From positions 1 to 31,905 of the forward strand of contig JBLNDG010000162.1 of the NCBI GenBank assembly GCA_050261415.1: a stretch of 31,905 nt of DNA. The letters run 5' to 3'. The notes under the pieces were generated by a model. It worked only from the letters and a program-made list of their open reading frames with translations, was not told the DNA's origin and did not search any database. Positions within the stretch are counted from its first letter, which is position 1. Each line of letters starts with the position of its first letter. Below are positions 8,150 to 15,729 of this stretch, piece after piece. The DNA comes from JBLNDG01 sp050261415. GTDB lineage: Bacteria > Bacillota > Clostridia > Lutisporales > Lutisporaceae. A program made the translations under genes and the position numbers.

Positions 8150-8851
8150 TTACTGTTTAATATGAATTTTTACTGTTGCATTCATTCCTGGCATAAGCGT
8201 CAAGTCTTCATCATTAACAATACCTATCTTTACAGGTATAAGCTGCGTTACCTTTGAGAATTCGCCGCTTGTATTTAAAGAAGGAAAAGGTGAAAACACA
8301 GATTGTGTAGCCTGGCCAATAGTTTCTACATAGCCGGCAAAGGTTTTACCCGGATATGCATCAACTGTTATATCAACCTTCTGACCTTGTTTTATTTTAA
8401 ATATGCTCGTTTCTTCAATATTAGCCTTGATATAGATATTTGCTGTATCTGCAATTGTCGCGGCTTCCATACCCGGTGAAAGCACCTGCCCCTTCACAAC
8501 GCTTGTTTGAATTACCTTTCCATCTATGGGGGACTTTATATCGGCTTTTGAAATAATTGAATCTGCTGCACTGTCAAGTGCCTGAGGGTTTATTGCACTG
8601 CTTGTGACAAGCATGCTTAAATCCTGCCTTCCGAGCACTTGCCCTGCTTTTACCAAATCTCCCTCCTTGATATCCCAGTTGTTCACCTTGCCCGTTACCT
8701 CCGGTGTCACAGTAACCATATTGGCCGTTACCTGGGCATCCTCCGTTGAAATAAAATTGCTGTCCTGGTAAAAATAGTAATACAATCCAAATCCACCACC
8801 GGCCAGAACCAGAACCAGTACCAAAATCATTACTGCTTTCAATTTTTTCAT
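8150..8851 (-). CDS. Short HlyD-family adaptor lacking the coiled-coil hairpin
   Basis: A 233-residue protein with one N-terminal membrane anchor (about residues 5-27, VMILVLVLVLAGGGFGLYYY) and an EmrA-like start to the soluble part (STEDAQVTANMVTVTPEVTG). The two lipoyl halves (VNNWDIKEGDLVKAGQVL and ADIKSPIDGKVIQTSVVKGQ) are separated by only about 30 residues, so the alpha-helical hairpin of typical HlyD/EmrA proteins is missing. A beta-barrel (IYIKANIEETSIFKIKQGQ) and the closing LMPGMNATVKIHI follow. The ATG is preceded by GAGGTGG. It is the second gene of the MarR operon. Such short adaptors exist in Firmicutes; pairing one with a full hairpin adaptor in the same operon is notable. Confidence 0.87.
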   Translation of the reverse strand: MKKLKAVMILVLVLVLAGGGFGLYYYFYQDSNFISTEDAQVTANMVTVTPEVTGKVNNWDIKEGDLVKAGQVLGRQDLSMLVTSSAINPQALDSAADSIISKADIKSPIDGKVIQTSVVKGQVLSPGMEAATIADTANIYIKANIEETSIFKIKQGQKVDITVDAYPGKTFAGYVETIGQATQSVFSPFPSLNTSGEFSKVTQLIPVKIGIVNDEDLTLMPGMNATVKIHIKQ

Positions 8852-8886
8852 TTCTTTACCACCTCTACAAAATATAATTGTTTCCC

Positions 8887-9315
8887 CTATTCAATTTTGT
8901 CGAATATTTCCCTGATTTCTTCTATAAGTTCGTTTAGCCTCTTAACATCAGCATCGCTCAGTGAGTCCAGCTTTTTTAATATCTCATGCTTCACCTTTTC
9001 TTTATGCTCGTATAGGAATTCCCGCCCTTTTTTTGTTATTTTCAAAGTAATAACCCTCCTGTCACCAAGGTCGAATGCTCTTTCCGCAAGACCTTCCTTA
9101 ATCAGCTTGTCGGAAAGCACCGTAAGGTTTGACTTTGGAATCATCATTTTCTCACTGTAATAACTCATAGGCTTACCGTTTTCACAGTTTATGTGGAACA
9201 ATAGCCCAAGCTGCTGCCTTGTTATCTCAAGGTTGGGATAAGCCTTCATAAGTCTTTTGAATACAGAAGGTATAAAGGTCAGAATATTTTCCACCAGTTT
9301 AATTCTGTCCATCAT
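8887..9315 (-). CDS. MarR-family transcriptional regulator
   Basis: A 142-residue winged-helix protein of normal MarR length. The recognition region is SYYSEKMMIPKSNLTVLSDK, followed by LIKEGLAERAFDLGDRRV and ITLKITKKGREFL, the wing with the conserved D-x-R-R that contacts DNA. The ATG at 9315 has GGAGG 7 bases before it. It is the first gene of the operon with two adaptors and two ABC halves, the usual position for a repressor of a drug-export operon. A palindrome 37-53 bases upstream of its start codon is a likely operator. The inducing ligand is unknown. Confidence 0.92.
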   Translation of the reverse strand: MMDRIKLVENILTFIPSVFKRLMKAYPNLEITRQQLGLLFHINCENGKPMSYYSEKMMIPKSNLTVLSDKLIKEGLAERAFDLGDRRVITLKITKKGREFLYEHKEKVKHEILKKLDSLSDADVKRLNELIEEIREIFDKIE

Positions 9316-9670
9316 TAGTGCACCTCCAATTTTCAGATTATTCGCTCTAATAGTTACTCTATGTAACTGTAACTTTTTATAATTGTTACTATTTATAACT
9401 ATTATATGCTATCACCAATTAGAATAAAAAGCAATGATTTTTTTCTGCATCAAAACTCTTTATCATTAGTATTAGGCTCATCATAAAAATAACCTAAGTT
9501 TTTTTTACAACTATAGAGGAATTACTAAATAAATATAGAAATACACACAATGTTGTAATAAAACATGATATATTACACGCATGATTACTAGGGTTATGTG
9601 TATTTGTATGTAAAAATTGGTACGCTATGGATGCATTAACATAAATTATTAATAACAAGGAAGTGTAATA
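9316..9670. other. Divergent intergenic region between the MarR operon and glycerol kinase
   Basis: About 355 A/T-rich bases without a convincing gene. The left part holds the MarR operator and a TATAAT on the minus strand (9402-9407), with no good -35 box at 17 bases. The right part has a weak plus-strand promoter candidate for glycerol kinase: TTGGTA (9617-9622), a 17-base spacer and CATAAA (9640-9645). No catabolite-response (cre) match was recognised. The region 9500-9600 shows nothing I can name. Confidence 0.5.
9352..9368. promoter_or_regulatory. Probable MarR operator palindrome
   Basis: AGTTAC-N5-GTAACT is a perfect 17-bp inverted repeat upstream of the MarR gene. An extra AGTTAC half-site adjoins it on the minus strand (9369-9374), and a related AGTAAC lies near 9386-9391. 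MarR dimers bind palindromes of this size, so autoregulation is the natural inference. Confidence 0.6.
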
Positions 9671-11176
9671 ATGAAGTACATTCTTACCATCGACCAAGGC
9701 ACCACTGGTACAAGAGCAGCACTTGTAAGCAAGGAATGTGAATTCCTGTACAGCAGCTATCTGGAGCATAACCAGATATACCCGAAGCCTAGCTGGGTAG
9801 AGCATGATCCTATGGAAATATGGAACAACACAAGAAAAGTAGTATCAGATGTCATAACCGAGGCAAAGGCGAAAGGTATTGACCTCCATGAAATCAAAGG
9901 CATCGGCATAGCCAACCAGGGCGAAACGGTAATGCTATGGGACAAAAATACCGGGAAGCCTTTGTATAATGCTATAGTATGGCAGTGCAGGAGAACTTCG
10001 GACTATGTAGAAGAGCTTAAGAAGCTGCCTGGCATCGAAGATAAAATCAAACAAAAAACCGGTCTTCTATTGGATGCGTATTTTTCAGCAACCAAAATCA
10101 AATGGGTAATGGACAATGTCCCGGGTGTCAAGGATAAGATTAAAAAAAATGAAGTGCTTGCAGGTACTCTTGATACCTGGCTCATATGGAAGCTGACAGG
10201 CGGCAAATCCTTTGTTACAGATGTCTCTACAGCAGCCAGGACTATGCTTTATAACATCAGGGATCTCAATTGGGATGACGAAATACTGGAAATACTCGAT
10301 ATACCAAAGTCGATCCTTGCAGAAGTCAAAAATACAAGCGACTATTTCGGTGTAACGGATAAGAACGATTTCTTCGGTCTGGAAATACCTATTACAGGTT
10401 CTGTTGTAGACCAGCCCGGAGCCCTGTTTGGACAGGCATGTTTTGATAAAGGTATGGTAAAAAACACATACGGAACAGGCTGCTTCCTATATATGAATAT
10501 AGGCAGCCAGCCTATAGAGTCAAACAACGGCTTGCTTACCACCATTGCATGGAAAATTGGTGATGATGTAAAATATGCTTTTGACGGCGGTGTATATATA
10601 GCCGGAGCTGCAATACAATGGCTTCGAAATGGTGTAGGCTTTATTGATGATTATGCGGTAACAGAACGAATGGCAAGATCAATAGAGGATACCGGTGGAG
10701 TTTACTTTGTCCCTGCATTTACAGGTTTGGCGGCTCCCTATTGGGATCAGTATGCAAGAGGCTTAATTATCGGAATAACCGGAAGCACCAGGAAAGAGCA
10801 TATAGTAAGAGCCACGTTGGAATCTGTAGCCTTCCAGGTCAAAAATGTTGTAGATTCAATGAATGCCGACGCCGGTACCGATATAAAGGTATTAAGGGTA
10901 GACGGCGGCATAACCAAGAACGATTTTGTTATGCAATTCCAGGCAGATTTGCTCGGTATCCCTGTAGAATTAGCCCAGATTACAGAGACAACCGCTTTAG
11001 GTGCGGCATACTTTGCCGGTCTTTATACAGGTGTTTGGGAGAGCCTTGATGAAATAAAGAGCAACTGGAAGTTTAAGAAGAGGTTTGAGCCAAAAATTGA
11101 CTCCACCCAGAGGGAAAAACTTATGAAAGACTGGAACGAAGCAGTAAAACGGTCTATGGGGTGGGAAAACAGATAA
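9671..11176 (+). CDS. glpK: Glycerol kinase
   Basis: A full-length 501-residue FGGY-family kinase that phosphorylates glycerol to sn-glycerol-3-phosphate using ATP. The ATP-binding start LTIDQGTTGTRA, the substrate-site IGIANQGETVMLWD and AIVWQCRR, KNTYGTGCFLYMN, the FGGY signature region VPAFTGLAAPYWDQYARG, and LRVDGGITKNDFVMQFQAD are all present. The ribosome binding site AAGGAAG is 7 bases before the ATG. A strong terminator follows directly. The convergent neighbour is a DeoR/GlpR-type repressor, a common regulator of glycerol use. No glpF or glpD is in the window. Confidence 0.97.
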   Translation: MKYILTIDQGTTGTRAALVSKECEFLYSSYLEHNQIYPKPSWVEHDPMEIWNNTRKVVSDVITEAKAKGIDLHEIKGIGIANQGETVMLWDKNTGKPLYNAIVWQCRRTSDYVEELKKLPGIEDKIKQKTGLLLDAYFSATKIKWVMDNVPGVKDKIKKNEVLAGTLDTWLIWKLTGGKSFVTDVSTAARTMLYNIRDLNWDDEILEILDIPKSILAEVKNTSDYFGVTDKNDFFGLEIPITGSVVDQPGALFGQACFDKGMVKNTYGTGCFLYMNIGSQPIESNNGLLTTIAWKIGDDVKYAFDGGVYIAGAAIQWLRNGVGFIDDYAVTERMARSIEDTGGVYFVPAFTGLAAPYWDQYARGLIIGITGSTRKEHIVRATLESVAFQVKNVVDSMNADAGTDIKVLRVDGGITKNDFVMQFQADLLGIPVELAQITETTALGAAYFAGLYTGVWESLDEIKSNWKFKKRFEPKIDSTQREKLMKDWNEAVKRSMGWENR

Positions 11177-11179
11177 TAG

Positions 11180-11215
11180 AAAATGTCCCTGCTGCCTGTG
11201 CAACAGGGACATTTT
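11180..11215. terminator. Bidirectional terminator between glpK and the DeoR-type gene
   Basis: A near-perfect hairpin with arms AAAATGTCCCTG (11180-11191) and CAGGGACATTTT (11204-11215), followed by T residues on the plus strand and flanked by A residues that become T on the minus strand. It starts 4 bases after the glpK stop and lies before the stop codon of the convergent gene at 11222. Confidence 0.9.
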
Positions 11216-11221
11216 TGTATC

Positions 11222-12004
11222 TTAATTGTCCATGAGCTCTGGTTTTTCAGCCCTGATAATCTCGATTCCCTTGTCCTTATACTCTTTTATCAGCTTATTG
11301 CTCACATTCCAATCGGTCACTATCACATCGACGCTCTTTATCGGACAGACCGACGCAAAGGAATTTACGCCAAACTTGCTGTAATCTGCTACAACAATTA
11401 TTTTTTCCGCTCTCTCAATTATCTTTTTCCTCACTACTGCTTCCTCTACGATGTAGTCGGATATGCCCTGGTTTATTGTTATACCGCCGGCTCCAATTAT
11501 TGCCTTATCTACATGAAACTGTTCCAATGCATACAACGTTATAGGCCCGGACATTGAAAGCTCATTTATTCGCAAAGTTCCGCCGAGAACGTGAATCTTT
11601 ACATCACTATTTGCCAATTCATTGATTATTAGCAGGGAATTGGTCAGAACAGTAATATTCTTCTTATGTTTAATATTCTTAGCAACCTGAAGCGGGGTTG
11701 TACCAATATCAAGTATTATGGTATCATTGTCTTCAATTAATTCAGCTGCCTTTATACCAATTGATTTTTTTTCATCTATATTTGTTTTCTTTCTGATAGG
11801 ATACTCCGGTTCAATATCGCTTTCCTTTGCGTATATTGCACCACCATATATGCGCTTGAGCAGTCCCTGTTTTTCCAGGTATTCCAAGTCTCTCCGCACG
11901 GTTTCAACTGATATATTGAATTTTTCCATTATCTCAGCAACTTTAATGATTTTGTTCTTTTCCAGAACTTTCATTATGATGTCATACCGCTCATGAGCTA
12001 ACAT
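11222..12004 (-). CDS. DeoR/GlpR-family transcriptional repressor
   Basis: About 260 residues with the standard two-part layout. The N-terminal helix-turn-helix is KVAEIMEKFNISVETVRRDL followed by LEKQGLLKRIYGGAI. The C-terminal sugar-phosphate sensor domain contains the family motifs IILDIGTTPLQVAKNI, VLTNSLLIINELA, LGGTL and IVVADYSKFG. The longest frame begins at 12025, but that start lies upstream of the GAGGGGG ribosome binding site. ATG at 12004 is 7 bases after it and gives the typical MLAHERYDIIMKVL start. Convergence with glycerol kinase suggests glycerol-3-phosphate control, but the ligand could be another phosphorylated sugar. Confidence 0.9.
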   Translation of the reverse strand: MLAHERYDIIMKVLEKNKIIKVAEIMEKFNISVETVRRDLEYLEKQGLLKRIYGGAIYAKESDIEPEYPIRKKTNIDEKKSIGIKAAELIEDNDTIILDIGTTPLQVAKNIKHKKNITVLTNSLLIINELANSDVKIHVLGGTLRINELSMSGPITLYALEQFHVDKAIIGAGGITINQGISDYIVEEAVVRKKIIERAEKIIVVADYSKFGVNSFASVCPIKSVDVIVTDWNVSNKLIKEYKDKGIEIIRAEKPELMDN

Positions 12005-12030
12005 GCATTTACCCCCTCTATACATGCATT
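12001..12030. repeat. Direct repeat over the DeoR-type start region
   Basis: ACATGCATT occurs at 12001-12009 and 12022-12030, 21 bases (two helical turns) apart and covering the start codon and ribosome binding site. Each copy contains the self-complementary ATGCAT. It may be an autoregulatory site; binding is inferred. Confidence 0.4.
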
Positions 12031-12047
12031 ATCACACCTGTATTCCT

Positions 12048-12075
12048 TATATACTAGTTCTCCATGTATTATCAA
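12048..12075 (-). promoter_or_regulatory. Promoter of the DeoR-type gene
   Basis: On the minus strand TTGATA (12070-12075), a 16-base spacer and TATATA (12048-12053) lie 44 bases before the chosen start codon. Confidence 0.5.
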
Positions 12076-12199
12076 TATCCTTCTCATAATCGGTCACCGG
12101 TAATATCTTTTTATGTTCATATTTTGTTTACAATTTGAACACATTTTCATCACATTAGCTGTTTAGTATAGTAAGTAGTTAAGGAAGGAGGTGAATACA

Positions 12200-13042
12200 T
12201 TGAAGAGTAAAAAGCTGCTGGCAGTTCTTTTGACAATAGCCTTACTTGTTGTACCTAGTTTTGTTTTTGCCGCAACATCTGATAATCCGGTTGCAAGCAA
12301 CATAAGAGGCTTCTTTGGGATAAACCCTGATAAGCTTACAGACCAGCAAAAAGCAGATATCTCAACTTATGCTCAAAAAATGACCGACCTCAAAAAGGAG
12401 TTTATCAACAAAATGGTTGCCAATGGCACTATGACAAAAGAGCAGGGTGATGCTGCGATTAAACAGATTGATGAAATGCTGGAAAACGGTAAAGATACCG
12501 GTTTGATGTTTGGGCTCGGAGTCGGAGGCAAACATTCTGACACTTTTGTTGGAAAAATAGATTTTTCCAAGCTCACAGAACAGCAAAAGGCCAGCCTTAC
12601 GGACATTTATAATAGAATGGCAGCACAGGGAAAAAATTTTATAACCAAGCTGGTCGATAATGGGCTGATAACAAAAGAACAGGGAACCGAAGCAACAAAA
12701 AGAGTTGATGATATTGCTAAGAAAATTCAGGATAACAGCTTCGCAAAAGGCAATATGATGCCTTTAGTCGGTTTTGAAGGCCTGTCTATAAAGAAAATTG
12801 ACACTGCAAACCTCACAGAACAGCAAAAAGCTGTTTTTAAGGATTTCTCACAGAACATGGCTAAACTGCAAAAGGAATATGTGGACACCATAGTTTCTTT
12901 TGGTTTGTTGACTAAAGAACAAGGAGACAATATCAATAAGAAAATAGATACTATGCAGAATGCCTTTGGAGATAAAGGCTTTGTCAACGGTAAAGGAATG
13001 TATGGAAAACACTTTGGTAAAGATCTGATGAATAAACAATAA
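12200..13042 (+). CDS. Secreted DUF2680-type three-repeat protein
   Basis: A 280-residue exported protein. After a signal peptide (LLAVLLTIALLVVPSFVFAA) it has three copies of a block of roughly 75-90 residues, each LTxQQKA...M...K.F/Y......G.(L/M)TKEQGD.....ID (starts near residues 38, 119 and 200). This is the pattern of DUF2680 proteins, common and functionally unknown in clostridia. Glycine-rich linkers separate the blocks. The frame opens with GTG at 12191, which abuts the AAGGAAGGAGG tract. TTG at 12200, 8 bases from GGAGG, is the better start. A strong terminator lies downstream. An extracellular or cell-wall role is inferred only. Confidence 0.85.
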   Translation: MKSKKLLAVLLTIALLVVPSFVFAATSDNPVASNIRGFFGINPDKLTDQQKADISTYAQKMTDLKKEFINKMVANGTMTKEQGDAAIKQIDEMLENGKDTGLMFGLGVGGKHSDTFVGKIDFSKLTEQQKASLTDIYNRMAAQGKNFITKLVDNGLITKEQGTEATKRVDDIAKKIQDNSFAKGNMMPLVGFEGLSIKKIDTANLTEQQKAVFKDFSQNMAKLQKEYVDTIVSFGLLTKEQGDNINKKIDTMQNAFGDKGFVNGKGMYGKHFGKDLMNKQ

Positions 13043-13114
13043 CCAATTGTACACTATGAAAATACAATATTGAATACTTGCTGATCAAAATTCAACTTGC
13101 ATATAAAGCTACAT

Positions 13115-13157
13115 AAAGGCTGTATTATTTAGTGCCCCTCATAATACAGCCTTTTTT
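13115..13157. terminator. Bidirectional terminator between the DUF2680 gene and the M14 carboxypeptidase gene
   Basis: Perfect 13-bp arms AAAGGCTGTATTA (13115-13127) and TAATACAGCCTTT (13142-13154), 14-base loop, then six T residues (13152-13157) on the plus strand. The convergent leftward gene stops at 13164, so it probably uses the same hairpin. Confidence 0.9.
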
Positions 13158-13163
13158 CACCTT

Positions 13164-14507
13164 TTATTTCAGCTTATTTTCCCATGTTAGGTAATCGGGC
13201 ACTTTTGGACCTGAACCCTTTGGCTCACTGCTTATCATCTTGAGTATGGCGTTCTTTGCCCCCTCTACCATAAGAGACTGTTCAGGCGGAGCAAGGCCGG
13301 ACATTTGAGCTCTGGTTGTATTTTTAAACCAGATATCCTTCAGACCATTCCAATCCCCTATATAAATCCATTCATCCCCAGGCAGCTCATTATTCCAGGT
13401 ACATACCTCGTCTATAGTCCCATTGGGAACGGGTTTCCCACCGCAGTATACCTCCATTGTATAAGCATGGATTCCAAGCCGTCCATAAGCCCAGTCTATC
13501 ATCTCGGCATTTGTCGGGTAGTCATCGTAGGACTGTTTTGTATACATCCGCCTTCCTGTTGTATCTTCAAAGGCTTTAGCCATCTCTTTTGCTACCCCCT
13601 CCATCATTTTTGCATCAGCAGGAGGTTCAGGGGTATAGCACCAGGGCCAAAGCACGCACTGAATGCCTGTATGAAGTGTTACCAGTGCATAGACCGGATG
13701 AGTTATAAGAAAATTCTGTACTGCTGCCACCTCCGGTTCTGATGCGGCATTGGCTCCCGCTCTGGCAAGGGAATTTGCCCCAAGCTGCGGGTCTGTATCC
13801 ACATCCAGCCTGTTCCACATATAATCAAAGGTCCTGTTCAAATCTATACCACTGCTTTTGGGGTCATCTCCCGGTTTCCCGTTTTTATCCCAGTCAGGGC
13901 TTTCCATTCCTATAAATACTCTGTCCTTCTCAGCGGAATCCTTTGCTCCTTTATATACTTCCGCTATGAATCCATCACCGTTGGTATCCTTGTAAGGATC
14001 GCTGAATACCTTCCCATCCTTGTTATTATCAGTAGGCCTTAGGTTTGACCTGTTATTATATACAAAGGACTGTTCATATCCGTCCGGATTAATGACCGGC
14101 ACTATGCAGATAGTATAATTATCAAGTATTTTCTTTACTTCCTTATCATTTGAATAATTGTTTACAAGCCACCAAGCAGTGTATGCAGCCGATTCCCCTG
14201 ATTCCTGTTCTCCACCGTGTATATTCCCCAGCACAGCTATACCGGTCTTGTTCTTAACATTGCTTGCTTTGCTTGACAGCTCAATGCACCATATCTGCCT
14301 CTCATACCAGCTGTGGCCTATTGAATATGTCTTGGCAATATCAGGGTATTGCTCAGCCAAACCCTTGAGCATATCCTCATAAAATGAGAAATGATGCCTC
14401 ACATCCCAGTTTATGCCCGGCTCCGCAGCTGCCGGAGCTGCATAAACAGAACCCAGCATTGACATAACCAACGTAACAACAAGAATAAATGAAATTGCCT
14501 TCCTCAT
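13164..14507 (-). CDS. Secreted M14-family zinc carboxypeptidase
   Basis: About 447 residues with a Sec signal (MRKAISFILVVTLVMSMLGS, cleavage after VYA), so it is exported. The M14 zinc and catalytic residues are visible: the H-x-x-E pair in GNIHGGEQESGE, substrate residues in NPDGYEQ and GIDLNRTFDYMW, the third zinc His in LVTLHTG, and the general base Glu in YTMEVYCG. These enzymes remove C-terminal residues from peptides or cross-bridges. A long acidic insert with Ca-type DxNxDG runs (DNNKDG, DTNGDG) lies before the NR motif. The longest frame begins at 14543; ATG at 14507 is preferred because it starts the signal peptide, with AAAGGAG 11 bases before it. Single-gene unit. Confidence 0.9.
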   Translation of the reverse strand: MRKAISFILVVTLVMSMLGSVYAAPAAAEPGINWDVRHHFSFYEDMLKGLAEQYPDIAKTYSIGHSWYERQIWCIELSSKASNVKNKTGIAVLGNIHGGEQESGESAAYTAWWLVNNYSNDKEVKKILDNYTICIVPVINPDGYEQSFVYNNRSNLRPTDNNKDGKVFSDPYKDTNGDGFIAEVYKGAKDSAEKDRVFIGMESPDWDKNGKPGDDPKSSGIDLNRTFDYMWNRLDVDTDPQLGANSLARAGANAASEPEVAAVQNFLITHPVYALVTLHTGIQCVLWPWCYTPEPPADAKMMEGVAKEMAKAFEDTTGRRMYTKQSYDDYPTNAEMIDWAYGRLGIHAYTMEVYCGGKPVPNGTIDEVCTWNNELPGDEWIYIGDWNGLKDIWFKNTTRAQMSGLAPPEQSLMVEGAKNAILKMISSEPKGSGPKVPDYLTWENKLK

Positions 14508-14653
14508 TATACTCAACTCTCCTTTCAGTTCATGCAGTATCATACAACTGCATTTTGTCCAATACAGTTTATTATTCCATTTGTAAATTTATTCCTTATG
14601 CAATTTTTTCAGCGATTGTCTGCGAAATTTTGTTCCGGTCCGAAAGCATAAAA

Positions 14654-14694
14654 AAAATATCACCGCATTCTTATGCAAAATGCAGTGATATTTT
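14654..14694 (-). terminator. Terminator of the GNAT acetyltransferase gene
   Basis: 16-base arms (14654-14669 and 14679-14694) pair fully in RNA from the minus strand, with one G-U. They are followed by eight U residues on that strand. It lies 10 bases past the stop codon at 14704. Confidence 0.85.
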
Positions 14695-14703
14695 CATGCA
14701 GCA

Positions 14704-15447
14704 TCAACAAGCCAGAGCATTATCAGGCTTTACATAGCTAAGCATCTTACTTTCCTTGAACAGCCAAAGGCCTATAAAGCCTTTGGCAATTAACTCTTTC
14801 TGCCCTTCCAGGTCACTAAGCTGAACTTTCTGATGCTGTTTAGGCTTCAGTAGTTCATTTGCTTCCAGGTCTCTATGAAGTATGAACCTCCACATACCAT
14901 CTTTACTGTTTTGTTCAGATCCGTATTTCTTCTTGAGAGCTTTTATTCTCAATCCGTTTTTAATTATATTGAACAAGCTGTATACATTATGTGGCGAAAC
15001 AGTGCAAAGCAAATGTCTGTAACCTAAATCCCTGACCATCGGAATAGCTTGCTGCAGCGTCAGGCTCTGCAGTGAATTCCCTCTGTAATCGGGGTGAACT
15101 ACGGTTGCTTCAAGGTGGGCTGCATTGATCAATTCTTCTTTTGGCATGTTTATATCATTACCAAGATTCTTATCCGTGCACCCCGGGAAACCGACGTAAC
15201 GATAAGCGATTAGTTCATCATTATTATTGAATACCCCGATGATTTTAGCTCCGGATTTCATATCTTCAAGCATCTCTTCATATGAATCAATGTATAAAAC
15301 TTGCTTATTGGGTAGCTGATCATAAACGAATTTCTGAAGTTTTACTACATTTACAAGTTCTTCTGCTTTAATTGTCCTCATTGTGTAAGAGTCTTGCTCT
15401 GTTCTCTCATTTATATGCTTAATAAGCTGTCCTCTCTTTAATATCAT
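14704..15447 (-). CDS. GNAT-family N-acetyltransferase
   Basis: About 247 residues. The acetyl-CoA-binding motif is ATVVHPDYRGNSLQSLTLQQ (about residues 130-150), with the R-G-N-S/G pattern. LGYRHLLCTVSPHNVYSLFNI forms the following strand and helix of the GNAT core. GVFNNNDELIAYRYVGFPG is the central hairpin. The frame is open back to 15570. ATG at 15447 is chosen because AAAGGAGG lies 9 bases before it and a promoter sits at 15485-15514. The acceptor substrate is unknown. The C-terminal 45 residues after the core match nothing I can name. Confidence 0.85.
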   Translation of the reverse strand: MILKRGQLIKHINERTEQDSYTMRTIKAEELVNVVKLQKFVYDQLPNKQVLYIDSYEEMLEDMKSGAKIIGVFNNNDELIAYRYVGFPGCTDKNLGNDINMPKEELINAAHLEATVVHPDYRGNSLQSLTLQQAIPMVRDLGYRHLLCTVSPHNVYSLFNIIKNGLRIKALKKKYGSEQNSKDGMWRFILHRDLEANELLKPKQHQKVQLSDLEGQKELIAKGFIGLWLFKESKMLSYVKPDNALAC

Positions 15448-15484
15448 AGTGCTTTGCCTCCTTTCACCGGTAAAATCAACGCTA

Positions 15485-15514
15485 ATTATAGGTTTCTGTT
15501 TCATTGTCCGGCAA
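15485..15514 (-). promoter_or_regulatory. Promoter of the GNAT gene with repeated TTGTCCGG
   Basis: On the minus strand TTGCCG (15509-15514), an 18-base spacer and a perfect TATAAT (15485-15490) lie upstream of the start at 15447. TTGTCCGG occurs twice on the plus strand (15504-15511 and 15534-15541), 30 bases apart, the first overlapping the -35 box. That may be a regulator site. Confidence 0.5.
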
Positions 15515-15630
15515 TTTAACCCAGCAGTACAAATTGTCCGGGGTGTAATTATATCATGGGCAGATTGCAATGGTCAAGTAAGTTGTCCCTAAATTAAATT
15601 TTACCAATTTATTTCAAATAAAATACATAA

Positions 15631-15667
15631 AAAAAGTCTACTATTCAATCCTAATAATAGACTTTTA
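15631..15667 (-). terminator. Terminator of the MATE pump gene
   Basis: Arms 15631-15645 and 15653-15667 (AAGTCTA-type stem with one mismatch) lie 63 bases past the stop at 15730. A run of U residues follows the stem on the minus strand. Confidence 0.75.
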
Positions 15668-15729
15668 AAACCAATCTCTACCGGAAATATTCAGTTCCAT
15701 ATTAAACCGCACCAGTACTTGCGGCAGAT

